Part shown: one piece after another, positions 33,856 through 45,408 of the stretch
How the letters are laid out: every line of letters starts with the position of its first letter
Numbering within the stretch: position 1 is the stretch's first letter
Source: Musa acuminata AAA Group
Taxonomy: Eukaryota > Streptophyta > Magnoliopsida > Zingiberales > Musaceae
Assembly: GCF_036884655.1 (NCBI RefSeq)
Contig: NC_088345.1
Coordinates: 31,800,501-31,864,500 of the forward strand
DNA length: 64,000 nucleotides
Direction of reading: 5' to 3'
Position numbers and translations under genes: made by a program
The notes under the pieces: model-generated
The model's input: only the letters and a program-made list of their open reading frames with translations
Told to the model about the DNA's origin: nothing
The model's database searches: none

Positions 33856-36800
33856 GTTGCTTAGCGACCGTAAAAGTTGTGCAAAGCTCACAGAGGTGAG
33901 GGGAATTGCTAACTCAAAGAATTCGGTACTCATACATAGGCTTGTATACGGACGATGGAAAGTTTGCGGCCATCCCAAGGCGATCGAAACTCGGCACCAT
34001 GGAGCATTAAAAATTTCTCTTCGGTATGTAAAGGATACGTCCATAGGAGGTTGAAGTGTGCAACGAGTTCAGCATGTTGCTAAGCCTTGAGTGGTGCAGC
34101 GGGAGCTGTATTGACGTAGATTCGCAATCTAGCAAGTGCGTTTGTAGAAGGCAGAATAATGCATAGTTTGTTCAGTAGATCGGAGTAGTCCAAGGGGATG
34201 GTGGTCTCTGAAACGAAGAGAAATGTTGCTCTAATGGGACAGTTATCTATAAGGGATAAGTCTCGGCTCTCTAGAGGGAGAATCATGGGGATGGACCTCA
34301 CAAGTTGAGGAGGAGTACCTCAACAAACAATAACTCCATGAAGCTCAATGGACTGAGCAAGCGGCGAGGAGTCGTCGCATGATCTCGCTCGAGAGAATGC
34401 ATTGGTAGATGCATTGCAAGATGAAGTGGGGGAGCGACCCAAAGCAACACAAATGAAGGCACACTTAGAGTCGATATGAGATCGGACTCAAGGGAGGGCT
34501 GACTCGTGGAATGGTGAGCACGAGAGCCACCATCAACTCAATGCAAAAATGAGGAGCGGAGCAACTTGGGTGTAACTTGGCAAAGTACCCAAGTCGCATG
34601 AAGGGAGCCAGCATAGAAGATGGAACATAGAGCGGAGGCACAGTGCTTTCCTTGGACAGAGGTCAAGGACATGAACTCTTGTAGAGGTAAGAGTAGGATC
34701 ATATTGTTCTATGGGTCCTTCATTCTGACGGAGCGGACTCATCTTGCATAGTGCCAAAGACGAAAGGAGCTTCTGGGCACATGCACCTTATCTCGGAGGA
34801 GTATTTGATGAAGGAACTAAGGCGACTCAATTTACGGAGGCAAAATTGGGTTCAGAAGGCCTTAGCACGGGGCAAGAGGACTTAAAGGCGGGCACTCTTG
34901 AAGAATATTCCACAATGTTGCCATTCAAGTTGTCATGAAGGAAGCGGTGCGCAGTGAAGATTGTACTGGTAGGGGCAAAAGCCCAGGATCCAGACAATAG
35001 TGCACTAATTATAGCGAAGTTGGTGGACTTCGGGAGCTACTAGGCTACGGACTATCCTAGAGCAGTGCTTCATCTAGGTGTGACCCAAGAGTGGGTGGAT
35101 GAAGGTCGATTGCCAAAGGAGCGAACAAAATGGAAGGTGGAAGAGACCCTGTGATGTATTGGTAGAGGTCACACATGGAGGGTTCACAATTCGAGTTCAT
35201 CCCACAAGGATCAGAATGCAATAGAGATGTCACCATGAGGCGACATGGTACAGCGGATCATGGTGGAACAGTTCGTGGCAAATGTGATATACACGATCTA
35301 GTCTCGTGAGGGACTAGATCATACGGAGGCATGATCGGGAGCTATTGGAAGCTCCACTTCGGTGAATAACACGATGGCAAGAAGGGCTATGGATTCAAGG
35401 AGTGAAGGCCATGGTACCGCTGAGGCGGGTCTTCCATGCGTGTATCGAATTTTGCATCGGATGAAAGCCTTGGTCATCAACATATGGGGGCTGTGTTCCA
35501 CCAAGGGAAAAGTTCGAATGCAAGTACTAGTAAGTCCCATGGGAGGGACTTGATCATACAGAGGTATGATCGAAGCAGCTGGAGAGTTGGACTGCTCTAG
35601 AGCTCATATTCGCTTAAGGGTGCCTGACAAGTCAGAGAACAAGGTTGAGTAAGCGAACATTGCTATCAAGGAAGCTAAGGAGAATAGAATCGGTGCAAAC
35701 CCTACAATGTGATGGCAGAGGCCATGCAAGGGAGTTATAGTCTATCTTTCCATCGATCAAAGGGAGCTGCTTGGATAACACAGAGGTGTTGAAGCAGGGG
35801 GTCGAAAGGGGCGAGGAAGCGACGACGAGTCCAAAGGGACTTAGCTACCCAAAATCAAGCATAAGTTAGAATGGAGGTGGACTCAGAGGAGCACCACAGA
35901 GACATATCTACTAATCATGAAGAAAAGAGATGTAGATGCGAGGCGACGGATAGTAGAGCCATGGGTATGGTAGCGCCATGGTATCGCAGAGGCGGGACTT
36001 CCATGAAAGACATTGATCCCGTGCTCTCATGGAGGGAGAGCGCTTGGTCGTGAAAGGGGCCGAGGAGGTGGAGCATGCAGAGGCAATCTCCAAGTACTGA
36101 GACAAGGCTGAAGGGTAGAGGTCGAGGAACTTCGTAAGACCGGTGTCAATGAGCTTCTCATCAAGATAGCCGAAAGTGAAGGACTTCAGGTCATGCATGA
36201 GTGCATAACCAAGGATCGAAGCAGGCAGTACGCGGTGTTGTACCTTTGCTACTTAGTGGAGTAGGCAGTAGGGTTGATGGAGAAGATGGTACAATCCTAG
36301 AGGCGACCAAACCTATGAGAGAATTACTCCAGGTTGGGGTGAAAACTTCCTGCATTCCAGAAGTTCGATGGCATTGAGAAGGTGAATCACAGCAACTAAC
36401 TCAACGCAAGGAGTGTAAACACTTCAAGTGCTTCAGAAGTGTGAGCAAAGAGCAGGCAAAGGCCAGTAACCAACTCGATGCATGGAGTACAACCTCAAGG
36501 AGGTGAGCGAAGTCAAGTAACCTTTTCCTTCTCAATCCTTAAGAGAATGGACGAAACCGAGTACCCCAATTCTCTTATCTATCCAATAGAGGAGCTCTGC
36601 ACAAGTTCAAAGACCCTTCGAAGATAATGGAAGATAATAGTTGTCAAATCCTCACCAACGGTGATCAATGTTACTAAGAGTAGATTGTCCGCTTCATTTT
36701 CCAACGAAATACCAATCGAAAGCGGAAGTGATGCGAACTTACTTGGACGTGACAACTAAGTGAAAGAAGAGTTAATGAGCAAATTTTATGGAGGAAGGAC

Positions 36801-37153
36801 CCAAAACTTCAGAAGTTTGCGAGACGATGCTCGTTAAAGCTCCAACAAGCATCCACCTAGTTCAAGCAGCATGAGGCATTTGAGAGACTAGCGTAGTAAG
36901 GATGGTCTTTTCCTTCATCTGGAGGATCCGCAGGAACCAACAAGGATCAACACAACTCAGCCAACCCCACACTAGAGTCAGAGTCATTGGCGAGTTGAAG
37001 CAGCATGGCGGATTAAAGGTTCGACTAATCAAAAATAGCAACGGAGAGCAGTTGGGAGCCAAGAGGTGCATTGCAGCTGGAGTAGAAGATTGAAAACTCA
37101 GCAAAGGCGAGGAGTTGTAGTGTCGACAAAGGCTTCGACAAGGACGTCGAAGG
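33856..37153 (+). other. Interior of LARD-like element, no recognised protein
   Basis: About 3.3 kb, purine-rich on the plus strand. Recurrent words (caagg, gagg, 'ggcagaggccatgcaagg', 'gatcatacggagg') suggest old internal duplication: 'gggactagatcatacggagg' near 35310 and 'gggacttgatcatacagagg' near 35545 are one clear pair. Short open frames exist on both strands without domain signatures. Confidence 0.55.
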
Positions 37154-37169
37154 AATAAGTGGGGGAGAA

Positions 37170-37548
37170 TGTCACGGACAAACTTCTAAACAAGATATTT
37201 GATGTAATACTAATGTATGTCCGTGTCTTTTGGTATGTTCATACTTTGACTAGCATGTAGAGGGATAGCCAAAGGCTTAATAGTTCCATTTTAGTTTGAT
37301 CTATAATGGACCATTTTACCCTTTGTTGTGTAACTGTTCAGAGCTTGTAAAGTCTATTTGTAATTTGCTTTGTCTATGAAGTGTTTTCGGAAATATTTGC
37401 TTGTGGATCCCGAATAAGGCATTTTCTCTAACCCGTTCTCTCTTTTGTGGGTCTTGAGGGACATGGGAGGCTTCGGGGAGGCTGACCTTTACGGACGGAC
37501 ACGCAATGATGCTGCACAACTTAGGCAAAACCGGCTAAGTCCGTGACA
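37170..37548 (+). repeat. LARD-like element 3' LTR
   Basis: 379 bp, TGTCACGGAC to TCCGTGACA; its first and last nine bases are inverse complements, an unusually long terminal inverted repeat for an LTR. Confidence 0.85.
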
Positions 37549-37837
37549 CGCGGGCGGCGCCACCACTACGGGCGTTGTGCCCGCAAGCTACGTCCGCGGG
37601 GTGGGGCAATCGTGGGCTCCTAGCCCCCACCCTCTAGCCGGCTGCTATAGGCAAAGCGCCTACACGTGCGCCGCCTACTTGTGGCCACCTCTATAGACGG
37701 CCTGCCTGCACGTAGATCGAGGGCACTACCCTTCCTCACTTTTGTGTCAACGATATTGATGCCAAAAGTTTCTCCAAAACATAACACATGCAGTTCAAAA
37801 CTAATCTTTTGCATGAACAATCTAGCTTTGATACCAC
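37549..37837 (-). other. Copia-2 leader, outer part, with primer-binding site
   Basis: Remainder of the GC-rich block, then sequence collinear with 2114-2230 of copia-1. The primer site on the minus strand reads TGGTATCAAAGC (about 37826-37837), one base off the consensus. Confidence 0.82.
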
Positions 37838-39269
37838 TATTGGAAAATCTTGGGGGTGACATTACATGCGTAGTGGAAGAACAAAAAACAAAATCCCCAA
37901 TTTCCAAAGATATGTTCGTCGTCATGCGAAGATTGGTGCACAAAAATCCGTGAAACTTAAAACTATGAACAGAATAGATTGTGTTACCTAAAGAGATCGT
38001 ATATCCTTGAATTCCTGCAGATCTCTAGGAGAGGGTTAAGGAGGTCAAACGCCCTCCTCTCTAGCAGTAATCCACATAGCAGGGCTGCGACGATGCTCCT
38101 CAAAACTCTAGGCCTACTCTGAGGTGGAGAGGGAGAGGAGAATAGGAGACGCAAGCAAAAGCTCTTGTCAACTCCCTAATGGATCCTCTTCTATTGGGTA
38201 TTGGATCTCCATCCAACTACCAAAGCCTCTTAAATTAGTGGATCCCTATCCAATGATCTCTCATGGGCTCTTATTGGATCTCATCCATAGGATCTAATAA
38301 TTCAAGGGCTTATTGGATATTTAATAAGATAGGGGCTCCGATGGATATCTCATATCCGAACCTCTACTCATCACAACACCTACCATATGTGTGTGACCCT
38401 CTAGGCCGAATATCAAGCTGGTCGTGAGTCATACTTGTTAGAACTCCTTCTGACTCAGTGAATTATTATCTCAATAATAATTCACTCAACTCATCGACTG
38501 CGAACGGACGTATTAGGCCACTACGCCACAGTCCCCAAACAATACAGGGGAATCCAATCCATTGGACCTGTCTATCCTTAGTTACTATGTACCTATAGTC
38601 CCTCATCCATCTAATATCCTAGAAATCATATACCGGGCATTGTGTTGTCAGACTCATACGGTTTCTACTCGAGTCTTGCTCTTATCAGATTCACCCGGAG
38701 AACTCTTTCTCTTTCTATCTGAATGACCCTAGCTAGGGATTTGTCTGAGCGAGAACATATGAGACATTTCTCTCATGACACCGAGAGTGGATGATCCTCA
38801 ATCGACACTCAATAGTCCTCGTAAGGTTGATTACAACTCCCAAAGATCGGCTATGCTAGATCTAGGATATCCAAACCTATAAGTTCGGTATCAAAGAGTG
38901 GAGCACTCATACAGGACATCCTTAGTTTCTCAAGTATAAGGACCAGATACACCACTAGGACCAATGAATCACTATCTGACAATAAGGCATCATCAACCAT
39001 CCAACATTCCGTTAGCGAATCAATTAGTGAATTCATTCTCCAATGAGCACCTGTACTGTATCCCTAGTGTCCCTACATAAGTAGCTATTATAATAGCTGC
39101 ATCCATCATATGGATGGGTATACAATACACTAATCTACCCGGTTATCTCCATGTTTCTCTCGAATAACCTATAACCGAGAGTATTTAGGATTTGTGTTTA
39201 AAGGTGGATCAGTCTTATTATCATGATCTCATCATGATCGGATTCCGGTTACATAGATCCAAGGACATC

Positions 39270-39325
<56 letters not shown>

Positions 39326-39421
39326 GATAAAATGCTAAAATATAATAAGCAAAAAAATTGCGTGTCAAGTCACACGTGTCATCACTCACGTGATTAGCTT
39401 GTATGGCACATATGATTAGCA
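37838..39421 (-). repeat. Copia-2 5' LTR
   Basis: From TATTGGAAAATC (TGTTGG mutated) to CATATGATTAGCA. Uninterrupted at 'ccatatgtgtgtgaccctc' (about 38385), so it shows the empty site of the gypsy element. The AT microsatellite at 39272-39321 runs directly into 'aaagtgataaaatg', losing about 10 bp present in the other LTRs. The region holding the TATA box appears deleted near 38165. Confidence 0.9.
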
Positions 39422-40490
39422 GAAATATGATTAAACTAATTTTTATCTAAAGCACAAAATAAAGCATTCATAGCTATTATGACCATTTCGATACTAAGAG
39501 GGGTGGGGGGGGTGGAGGGTGAATTTGTGCTTTGGTAAAACATTCAACGATTCAAAAACTTTTGTTTGATGAAAAACTATATCAGAAATGTTGAAAGTTT
39601 GCTTGACTTAGAATAAGTGTAGTAAGTAATTAAAGCAATATCAATGATAATGAAAAGCAAAACAGAAATGCAAACCGAATTTTATAGTGGTTCGATCATT
39701 ACGACCTACGTCCACTCCCAATTCCTCTTCCGTCGAGGCCCACCGGCGTTCACTAACGATCTTCTTTTAATGGGCGAAGATTAACTACCCTCTTGTAACT
39801 CTTTATCCTTTTCACATGTTTAAGAGATAACATTTACAAGCCTCACACCTCTCTTAGACGAAGCCCAAAACTTAAAGAGGAGGACACTTAACACTTTTTC
39901 AACTTAAAATAACAGTCTCTTTCTACTCTTTTTTCTTGCTTATCTAAGCAAGAAAGAGTGTGGTATTTATAAACCCCAAATAACTTTAAAAATAGAGTTA
40001 AAAAATGTCTCATCCCGGATTTTCGAGGTACTTGCGGTACCCTAGATTGACAATTGGTGTGACCACTACCTGTCAGTCTAACACTAGACGATACCACTGC
40101 CCAGTCTGGGTGGTACCATCGCCTTGGTTTCTCAAAGACGTACACTATCTCACAAGCGGTTCCACCGCTTGATCTGATAATACCATTGCCTGGGCCAACT
40201 TCAGAACATTGAATTGGGCTGTCAGTAGACCCAATTCAATCCTGATTTAGGCTTGGCATGGTTACACCTAAAACCAATTCAATTAGACCTAACTAACTGG
40301 ATCTAGATACACACTATTATAAGCATAAATCTTATGTTGTCCGATATGTTACTGGTTCATCCAACGTTTTGTTTGATCCTTTAGCACATTATTGTTTCCT
40401 TCAATGTATTGCCCAATCAGCATATTGACCTCCCGCAACTTCCGATCTCCTTGGCACGATATCCTTCGACCCGATACCCGAACTCATGAC
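39422..40490 (-). repeat. Outer family A: gag fragment and 5' LTR, first part
   Basis: 39427-39479 is the N-terminal gag piece separated from 16548 by copia-2. It runs directly into LTR sequence ('gaccatttcgatactaagag'); the TGTTAGG end, primer site and leader are missing, a deletion of several hundred bases judged from the 40491 copy. The LTR then continues to 'aactcatgac', with TATTTATA at 39964-39971 (inverted TATA box) and a weak GGTACC array at 40030-40200. Target duplication atgac (40486-40490) marks the next insertion. Confidence 0.82.
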
Positions 40491-41363
40491 TGTTGAATCT
40501 TGTATTTTGATGATGAAACCAATTGATAAGTGTTTATGTTTTAATCTGCATTTTGAGTGATGCAGGATGCTTCGATCAGGATGAGACAATTAAAGTAGGA
40601 AGAATCATGTTGTGCCGGAGGAAAACAAGTCATAAGATTGGACGTCGAGCTAGAGGATCGGTCGACGTATTGACAGAAGTCTTCAGGCCATGGATTCGGG
40701 CATTGGGCCAAGAAGAGCGGATATTGCACTGAGGATATCGGAGTTGCGGAGTCAACTGGCCGATTGGGCAATAGGCCACAAGAGAGGACGATGCGTCGAA
40801 AATCGGACGAAGCGTCGAGGGACTAATGACATGCCAGACAACATAATTAATGTTTAGTATTAATTATCTAGATAGAAGTATGTTTTTACATGTGCAAGAT
40901 TAACTATGATAGCAAGGCAAAAAGCAAAATGAAGTCCTAGAGTCAAGAACGTGATTTCGATGGGAGTTCGAGAGTTCGTCGGAAGTTCGGACGTTCATCG
41001 GAAGTTATGCGGGAACCAACCGAGAAGTCCAGAAGCTTACCATAGAAGCTCATCGGAACTTGCCAAGAAGATCATCATAAAGTCCAGGAGCTTGTTGGGA
41101 GTCCGCTAGAACATTGCTGAGAGATCGTCGGAAGTTCGCCAAAAGATCGTCGGAAGCTCTTCGGAAGAAAACTTGACTTACAGACTCTATTTAGCTTAGT
41201 AAATATCTTAAAATTCATAGTTAACACATAATTACTATTAAAATTGGGCAACCCCAATTAGAGGACAGTTGGGCCCAATTTTGGGTTGGTTGGGCCAAGA
41301 GAAAGGCCCAAACAGTGACCAAACAGGTAAAACCGTCGTGGCACAATCTCTAAGACTATGTCA

Positions 41364-41505
41364 GGCGGTGGTATCGCCAATCTGGGCAGTGGTACCACCC
41401 AGCACAGTCTTCTAGGTGATAGTACAACCAAACTGGGTGGTGGTACCACCCAGTGTCAGACTGCAGGCGGTGGTACCATCCAGAACAAGTAGTGGTACCG
41501 CCCGT
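41364..41505 (+). repeat. Array of GGTACC-centred palindromes in family A LTR
   Basis: Near-repeats at about 41364 (ggcggtggtatcgcc), 41386 (ggcagtggtaccaccc), 41415 (ggtgatagtacaacc), 41435 (gggtggtggtaccaccca), 41466 and 41489, spaced 20-31 bp. Similar arrays: 46262-46382, 50745-50960 and about 9770-9960. Confidence 0.85.
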
Positions 41506-41562
41506 ACCCTGAAATTTTGAGGGTTTGAATTTTGGGCTCCAAATTTGAATCCATTTGGGGCC

Positions 41563-41570
41563 TATAAATA
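41563..41570 (+). promoter_or_regulatory. TATA box in family A 5' LTR
   Basis: TATAAATA in 'ggggcctataaatatcccac', repeated at 46441-46448 in the 3' LTR and inverted in the other family A LTRs (9709, 39964, 50680). Probable promoter of the element RNA. Confidence 0.6.
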
Positions 41571-42096
41571 TCCCACCTATTCCTGCATGGATTAATAAGA
41601 AATATTGAGCAAAAACCTATGATTCTAAAGTTGTAGACCTTAGAAAGTTGAGTTCCCTCCTCCCAAAGCTTAGAGAGAGTTCTAAGAGAGGTGTGAGAGG
41701 GATACCTTGTAAAAGAGGGTTGTAAAAGGTTTTCTCTTAAACATGTGAAAAGACAAAGAGTGGTATAAAAGGATAGTTGGTCTTCGCCTATTGAAAGAAG
41801 ACCGATAGTGGATGCTGGTGGCCTCGACGGAAGAGGAATCAGTGAAGTGAATGTAGGTCACGTCGACCGAACCACTCTAAAATCTGGTTTTCTTTTCCTT
41901 TAAGCAATTTACTTTAAACTGCAAACCATTTTACTTGCTTACTACTTTCAATACTTTTATGAACTCGCTTTCAAGTCAAGCATATTTTCGAGATCGGTTT
42001 TCAACGAACGAGAAAATTTTAAAATCGACGTGATTTTTACCGCTGCACTAATTCACCCCACCCCCCACCCCCCTCGTGCTGACCTCATTCCTAACA

Positions 42097-42111
42097 ATTG
42101 GTATCAGAGCC
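42097..42111 (+). other. Family A primer-binding site
   Basis: ATTGGTATCAGAGCC directly follows the LTR end CTAACA; initiator-Met tRNA type. Confidence 0.92.
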
Positions 42112-42185
42112 TTATTTTCTAATTTGGTTTAATATCCAAATAGAAATGACTCTTTTTGGCTTTAAGAGGGTCACTCTCTCATTCG

Positions 42186-42457
42186 TCCTCTCTTTTTCAA
42201 TGGGACGGACTACACTTATTAGAAAACTCGAATGAGAGTTTTCTTGCTTTCATTGATTCTCAATTTATGGCACATAGTCGAATTTGATTTTCAAATGTCT
42301 TCTCTTCCAATGAACCATTCATCCTCTCTTTTTCAATGGGACGGACTACACTTATTAGAAAACTCGAATGAGAGTTTTCTTGCTTTCATTGATTCTCAAT
42401 TTATGGCACATAGTCGAATTTGATTTTCAAAAGTCTTCTCTTCCAATGAACCATTAG
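42186..42457 (+). repeat. 136-bp tandem duplication at start of family A gag
   Basis: 'tcctctctttttcaatggg' occurs at 42186 and 42322; the two copies differ by only a base or two. The repeat covers the gag N-terminal coding sequence, so gag starts twice. 136 is not a multiple of three. Confidence 0.92.
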
Positions 42458-43231
42458 AATGATTTGGAGAAGAAGACTTTTTCTCTAAATGCAAAGGCTA
42501 TGAATGTCTTATTTTATGGCTTAGACAAAAACTAATTCAATCGGGTTTCTTTGTGCGAAACGACTTTCGATATTTGGAACATTCTTGAAACCACACATGA
42601 AGGCACTAGTAGATTAAAAGTTTCAAAGATTAATCTTTTAATGCATGATTTCGAATTGTTTCATATGAAACCAAGCGAAACCGTTGTTGACATATATACC
42701 CATTTTATGGATGTCATCAATAGTTTAAAAGCTCTTGGTAAAAGCTTTTCGAATTTTGAACTCGTTAACAAGATTTTAATATCTCTTTCTAAAAATTGAA
42801 ATTTGAAAGTAACGACAGTACAAGAATCAAAAGATTTGAACTACTTTCCAATTGAAGAACTAATTGGGTCTTTAATGACCCACGAAATGACTAATGTGGC
42901 ACTTCACGAATATGAGAACCACCTTCCAAAGAACAGGAAGGATTTTGAACTTAGAACAATTGAAGACCACTCGAGCATAAGCTCAAGTGATGGTGAACTT
43001 GAACTACTCATAAAATTTAAAAGGTTCATGAAACAAAAATTAAATAACAAAAAGAACACAACTACTTACTATGAACACAAGAAGAAGAACACAAATTGGG
43101 ATGAATCGAGCTCCTCTGAAGACGAGGAGAAAATCAACAAAGGCGAGGTGGCAAACTACGCCTTAACAGCTTTCTATAATGAGGTAAATAACTCAAATGA
43201 AACTCCTTTAATTTATTTCGAAATTACATGA
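42190..43231 (+). pseudogene. gag: Family A gag (plus copy)
   Basis: The N terminus reads NGTDYTY-stop-KTRMRVFL, the copia gag opening in which the stop (TAG) replaces the usual Trp codon. After the duplicated stretch, 42551-42799 gives TTFDIWNILETTHEG and SFELFHMKPSETV-like gag core, a stop, then 42803-43231 with NYFPIEELIGSLMTHEM, a Ser/Glu-rich segment and YALTAFYNEVN. It fades near 43300 without a zinc knuckle. The minus-strand relative (15070-16553) extends further, through a knuckle and WVPKGT, so this copy is C-terminally truncated. Its presence in two copies shows the family once carried gag and never, in this window, pol. Confidence 0.82.
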
Positions 43232-43299
43232 TGCTTTTCATGAGTTATTTTTAATTTAGTTTAGAATAATATTTTTCATAAAAATTTCATGTTTAAAAA

Positions 43300-43832
43300 T
43301 GAAAATACAAAAAAAATATATGATCATGCTCGTAATTTTGAAAATGATAATGAAAATTACATGTTTTATGGTAATGGAATAAAATTTTAGATTTAAATTT
43401 AATGATCATATGTATGTTTTTTCAAGAATAAATAATGTGTATCTTGATGATTTTCAAATTTGAGTGAAACCATGCTTGATGTCTTAATGAAAAAAATATT
43501 AAGAAGTTTGATATCATGTTTAATAAGGATACATGACTTTTGTATGGAAAACTACGCACGAAAAGTTTATTCATCTAAAAAGAAAAATGCATGACTACAG
43601 CAAACAAAATGATCTTGATGGAAAATGCTTTATAAAATCAATTTTGATGATGTATAATGATATAATTATGTAATAAAAATATTAAATATTTTGAAACTAT
43701 GTTTTGATGTCATGCATAATGATCATGCTTAATAAATTTTGAAATTATGCATGATGATTTTTAAGTAATTTATGGTTTATTGATCTTGATGGTTTTTATG
43801 ACGAAATTTATTTTTCGATCCTAAATGATTGA

Positions 43833-43922
<90 letters not shown>

Positions 43923-45394
43923 ATAAAAAGGATAAAAACATGCTTGTATGAAACAAACTAAAAAGAGGAAAGCTTTCTCTTAGAAAAATTTCTTACTTTA
44001 TCGATTTTTCAAAAAGGAGAGATTAATGAATCTATCTATATTTTTATGAATCTCTTGAAAATGATTTTGATTTGATGATTTGAATATGAATGAGTTTTAT
44101 CTTAATTTTTTGAGATTTATATATTAAAATTTCTTATGCTTAAGTCAAGATTTTATATACATGAATTGAAATCATTTTCTCCTAAGTTTCTTTTACAATT
44201 TACTAAAGAGAATATCTTTTTAGAAATTCATGACTTAAATTTTTTTGAATATCTTTTATTATTTAATCTCCTAAGATTTTCTTTTGATTATTTAAGAGGA
44301 GGTTTCTTCAAAAGGAATCAAGTCTTTTGGTATTTAAATGGTCTTATCTTTCATGACATGATTTTTTTGCATTTATGGCTTGTATGCCTTGAAATGATTA
44401 AAATATTTTACACTATTATATTCTTCCTTTATTCTTTCTTGTTTACAATGATAAAAGAGAGAAAAGTTATGATAATACATGGTAGGATGCAATTTGACAA
44501 ATTAATACCATCATGATTTGAAATACTATGATTTGTTGCTAATATTGATGTAATTATGAATGATGATTTGGAATCATGCATGTAATGATGATTTTATATT
44601 TTAAAAGTATATATGATGATTTGGTAATATATATACAATGCTTATGCTTTTTAATTATGATGATGAATGTGATGTATTGCATATGATGTGAATCATGATT
44701 ATCTTGATTTGAATTCAAGGTTTATCTCAATTATAGCATTTTGAAATAAGAATGATTTCTTACCTTTGTCATGATTTAGAAATTGATGTAAAGGGAAAAA
44801 AAATTATAAAATTATATTCTTCCCTTCTTTTAGACATTAACAAAGGGGGAGAAATATCACTAGCTCATATTGCAAAATTTAGAAACTTGCGCTTTACAAA
44901 GAAAGAAAAATTGCTAGCTTAAACATTACAAAGGAAACAAAAATGACACTTCTTAAAAGAGAAGAAAAAGCTTGCTATCTTGAACATCGCTATCTTGCAT
45001 TTGTTTTCAAAATTTTTGCTAGCTTGTATGTTGTAAACTTATAATCTTATTACCTTACATATCTAAAACTTGATAGCTTGCATGACGTAATACTTGCTAA
45101 ATTTTCTAGCTTACAAATTATATGATGATAAAACTAGATATTATATTAATTATGCAATGTGTTGAAATTATGTCTCAAACACATGAGAATTATACTTCTC
45201 CTTTTTGTTGATGACAAAGGGGGAGAAGTATAATCATGTTATGCATGACCTATTGCAAATATTCATGATGAAATTTACAATGACTTGAATTCAACTTGAA
45301 TTCAAAATTCTATCAATATGTCATATTGATAGGGGGAGTTTGTTTAAACTCCGGGAGTTTGCTTTAACTCCGTCATTAATTAGTTGTCATTATC
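43300..45394 (+). other. Family A interior, non-coding part
   Basis: Very AT-rich, with a long (AT)n run at about 43833-43918 and recurrent 'atgcatgatgatttgg' phrases. The phrases near 44860-45250 ('gctagcttgcat', 'gacaaagggggagaag') match the inverse of 10800-11100 and 52000-52700, so this is shared family A sequence, not an extra insert. An open frame of 126 codons at 44136-44516 is hydrophobic and Phe/Leu-rich from AT bias; I do not call it a gene. Confidence 0.7.
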
Positions 45395-45408
45395 AAAAAG
45401 GGAGAGAT

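Larger units (their letters stand above)
33541..37548 (+). mobile_element. Non-coding LTR element (LARD-like) in copia-2 leader
   Basis: Direct repeats: 33541-about 33855 (TGTCATGGACAAACTTC...) and 37170-37548 (TGTCACGGACAAACTTC...TCCGTGACA). A purine tract AATAAGTGGGGGAGAA (37154-37169) precedes the right repeat, fixing plus-strand orientation. The left repeat lacks the last 130 bp of the right one and no primer-binding site is seen, so its 5' border is deleted. The 3.3-kb interior is of balanced composition, shows no gag or pol motif in any frame I inspected, and has only short open frames. The target duplication is not resolved (ccgca on the left, cgcgg on the right). Confidence 0.82.
16554..39421 (-). 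mobile_element. Copia-2: Ty1/copia retrotransposon, sister of copia-1, twice interrupted
   Basis: Minus-strand element with 3' LTR at 16554-17150 plus 27190-28241, interior 28242-37837 and 5' LTR 37838-39421. Flanks gaaac (16549-16553) and gaaat (39422-39426) are an imperfect target duplication, and removing the element rejoins the family A gag. Leader, LTR and proteins align with copia-1 throughout. It holds a gypsy element in its 3' LTR and a non-coding LTR element in its leader. More mutated than copia-1 in RT and RNase H, but it keeps the protease region that copia-1 lost. Confidence 0.9.
40491..42096 (+). repeat. Family A (plus copy) 5' LTR
   Basis: TGTTGAATCT...CTCATTCCTAACA. Two internal arrays stand out: 'cggaagttcg'-like units at about 40960-41170 and six GGTACC-centred near-palindromes at 41364-41505. 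A TATA box (TATAAATA, 41563-41570) lies right after the second array, so the palindromes sit in the presumed upstream promoter region. Confidence 0.92.

Noticed and set aside
34744..34938. Open frames inside the LARD-like element as genes
   Set aside because: 60-95 codons, on both strands, without motif or shared wording; consistent with chance in a purine-rich sequence.
33536..37553. Target duplication of the LARD-like element (ccgca / cgcgg)
   Set aside because: Only a 4-base near match (cgca/cgcg) can be made; not good enough to claim.
44136..44516. 126-codon Phe/Leu-rich frame
   Set aside because: Produced by AT bias in the non-coding interior of family A; no conservation in the other copies.
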